Source: Pseudomonadota bacterium
Lineage (GTDB): Bacteria > Pseudomonadota > Alphaproteobacteria > Rhizobiales > Beijerinckiaceae
Length of the DNA: 6,921 nt
NCBI GenBank assembly: GCA_023422485.1
Contig: JAGTAM010000204.1
Location: 1-6,921 of the forward strand
Reading direction: 5' to 3'
Shown here one piece after another: positions 6,134 to 6,921 of the stretch. The stretch's first letter is position 1, and each line of letters opens with the position of its first letter. A program made the position numbers and the translations under genes. A model generated the notes under the pieces. The model worked only from the letters and a program-made list of their open reading frames with translations, was not told where the DNA came from and searched no databases.

Positions 6134-6180
6134 GTGTTCCGATCCGCTCGAAGCTTCGCCTGAAGCCTTAGCGACTCGTC

Positions 6181-6208
6181 CGCCGGTTCGGTGTGGGACA
6201 CCGGCGGG
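6181..6208 (-). other. Inverted repeat in the rpmA 3' region
   Basis: 8-bp perfect arms, 6181-6188 with 6201-6208, enclose a 12-base loop. An alternative shorter pairing, 6191-6195 with 6199-6203, competes with it. It sits between the hairpin right after rpmA and the 12-bp hairpin, sharing base 6208 with the former. The role is unknown; 3'-end stabilisation of the ribosomal protein mRNA is possible. Confidence 0.35.
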
Positions 6209-6240
6209 ACGCTCGCTTCGTCGTCAGCGACAAGCGTCCG
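6208..6240 (-). terminator. Hairpin immediately after the rpmA stop
   Basis: Outer 7-bp perfect arms (6208-6214 with 6234-6240) continue as an inner 4-bp stem (6215-6218 with 6227-6230), with a 3-base bulge at 6231-6233. It starts 3 bases after the rpmA stop codon. No T-run follows, so it may be a 3'-end stabiliser or part of a multi-hairpin terminator together with the 12-bp stem further on. Confidence 0.45.
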
Positions 6241-6243
6241 CCG

Positions 6244-6510
6244 TTACTCCGCGGCCTGGGCCAGCGGTACGACGGTGACGAAAGCGCGTCCGCGGCGGGT
6301 CTCGAACTGCACGTTGCCGGGGACGAGGGCGAACAGGGTGTGGTCCTTGCCCATGCCGACATTGGTGCCGGGATGCCACTTCGTGCCGCGCTGGCGCACG
6401 ATGATGTTGCCCGGAATGACGGCCTCCGAGCCGAACTTCTTGACGCCGAGGCGCCGGCCGGCGGAGTCGCGGCCGTTGCGGGACGAGCCGCCTGCTTTTT
6501 TATGTGCCAT
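6244..6510 (-). CDS. rpmA: 50S ribosomal protein bL27
   Basis: Ribosomal protein bL27, whose N-terminal tail reaches the peptidyl transferase centre and helps place tRNA. It has 88 residues, the normal length. The N-terminus MAHKKAGGSSRNGRDSAGRR is the family signature, followed by LGVKKFGSEAVIPGNIIVRQRGT and WHPGTNVGMGKDHTLFAL. It starts directly with MAHKKAG, without the cleaved leader seen in Firmicutes. The start ATG at 6510 has GGAG 7 bases upstream. It lies 49 bases downstream of rplU, the usual rplU-rpmA operon. Confidence 0.98.
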   Translation of the reverse strand: MAHKKAGGSSRNGRDSAGRRLGVKKFGSEAVIPGNIIVRQRGTKWHPGTNVGMGKDHTLFALVPGNVQFETRRGRAFVTVVPLAQAAE

Positions 6511-6559
6511 GGGATTGCTCCAGAATTCTGCTTAGATCTGCGTTCGGACGGGCGGCCGA

Positions 6560-6921
6560 TTACTCGGCGGCGGCCGGGGCGGACTCGGCGGCCGGCTCGG
6601 CCTTCCGGGTCTTGCGCGGCTCGGCCTTCGAGGTCTTGCCGCCGGCGCTGATCTCGGTGATGCGCACGACCGTGAAGTCCTGGCGGTGGCCGCGGCGGCG
6701 GCGCGAGTTCTGGCGGCGGCGCTTCTTGAAGGCGATGACCTTCCGCGTGCGGCCGTGCTGGACGATCTCGCCGGTGACACCGATGCCCGACAGGAGCGGG
6801 GTGCCGATCTGGGTGGCATCGCCGTCGGTGAACAGCAGCACGTCGCCGAAGGTGACGGCGGCGCCGGCCTCGCCCTCGAGGGTGGCCACGGTGATGACGT
6901 CGTTGGCGGCGACGCGATACT
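6560..6921 (-). CDS. rplU: 50S ribosomal protein bL21, 5' partial
   Basis: Ribosomal protein bL21, which binds 23S rRNA in the large subunit. The gene runs off the right edge. The first whole codon (6919-6917) gives YRVAANDVITVATLEGEAG, so only about 11 residues (typically ending GGKQ) are missing. An apparent GTG start at 6889 is internal. The RNA-binding core is present: AEVV-like TGEIVQHGRTRKVIAFKKRRRQNSRRRRGHRQDFTVVRITEI is the standard bL21 motif, with the invariant GHRQ-F-x-V segment. After the usual end of the fold (ISAGG) there is an extra tail of about 25 residues rich in Lys, Glu, Pro and Ala, common in Alphaproteobacteria and probably disordered. It heads the operon rplU-rpmA; its promoter is outside the window. 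Confidence 0.97.
   Translation of the reverse strand, partial: YRVAANDVITVATLEGEAGAAVTFGDVLLFTDGDATQIGTPLLSGIGVTGEIVQHGRTRKVIAFKKRRRQNSRRRRGHRQDFTVVRITEISAGGKTSKAEPRKTRKAEPAAESAPAAAE

Noticed and set aside
1..6921. CRISPR array, tRNA/rRNA, insertion sequence, integrase or toxin-antitoxin pair
   Set aside because: I looked for regularly spaced repeats, transposase or integrase frames and tRNA-like cloverleaf arms and found none. The lysR leader has a junction-like fold but no tRNA signature such as a T-loop GTTCGA.

Overview
The window is high-GC bacterial DNA (roughly two thirds G+C by eye) with the codon use and gene order of an alphaproteobacterium. A Methylobacterium/Methylorubrum-type methylotroph is the best guess. 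The reasons are an NAD-linked FdsA-type formate dehydrogenase, the block rplU-rpmA-GNAT-small membrane protein-obgE, an ObgE and bL21 of alphaproteobacterial character, and an intergenic palindrome of a kind I remember from Methylobacterium and Bradyrhizobium genomes. The genus assignment is inference; no search was possible.

Left half, plus strand (1-3253). The window opens inside fdsA, the catalytic alpha subunit of a molybdenum/tungsten formate dehydrogenase, exactly at the metal-binding Cys-His pair. A 208-base spacer holding a hairpin and a REP-like palindrome separates it from fdsD, the small delta subunit. Next comes a LysR-type regulator that resembles the regulators found beside fds operons. 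The 94-base fdsD-lysR spacer can fold into a compact three-way junction that ends just before the regulator's GTG start. Together these genes form the end of a formate oxidation locus (formate + NAD+ to CO2 + NADH) and its probable regulator. The gamma and beta subunits should lie upstream of the window.

Convergence zone (3254-3388). Two consecutive hairpins separate the formate locus from the genes on the minus strand.

Right half, minus strand (read from 6921 down to 3389). This half holds rplU (bL21, 5' end missing), rpmA (bL27), a structure-rich spacer, a GNAT acetyltransferase overlapping by ATGA with a small membrane-anchored protein of unknown function, obgE (Obg GTPase, ribosome assembly), and an unrecognised exported protein with four cysteines. 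This is the classic ribosome-assembly cluster with two unexplained passengers. The proB/proA genes that often follow obgE in Alphaproteobacteria are not present; the formate locus abuts instead.

I do not see a clearly new biological system, CRISPR array, insertion sequence, prophage or RNA gene. The most interesting items are the folded leader before lysR, the repeat-filled split between fdsA and fdsD, and the coupled unknown membrane protein before obgE. No stretch over about 300 bases lacks a gene.
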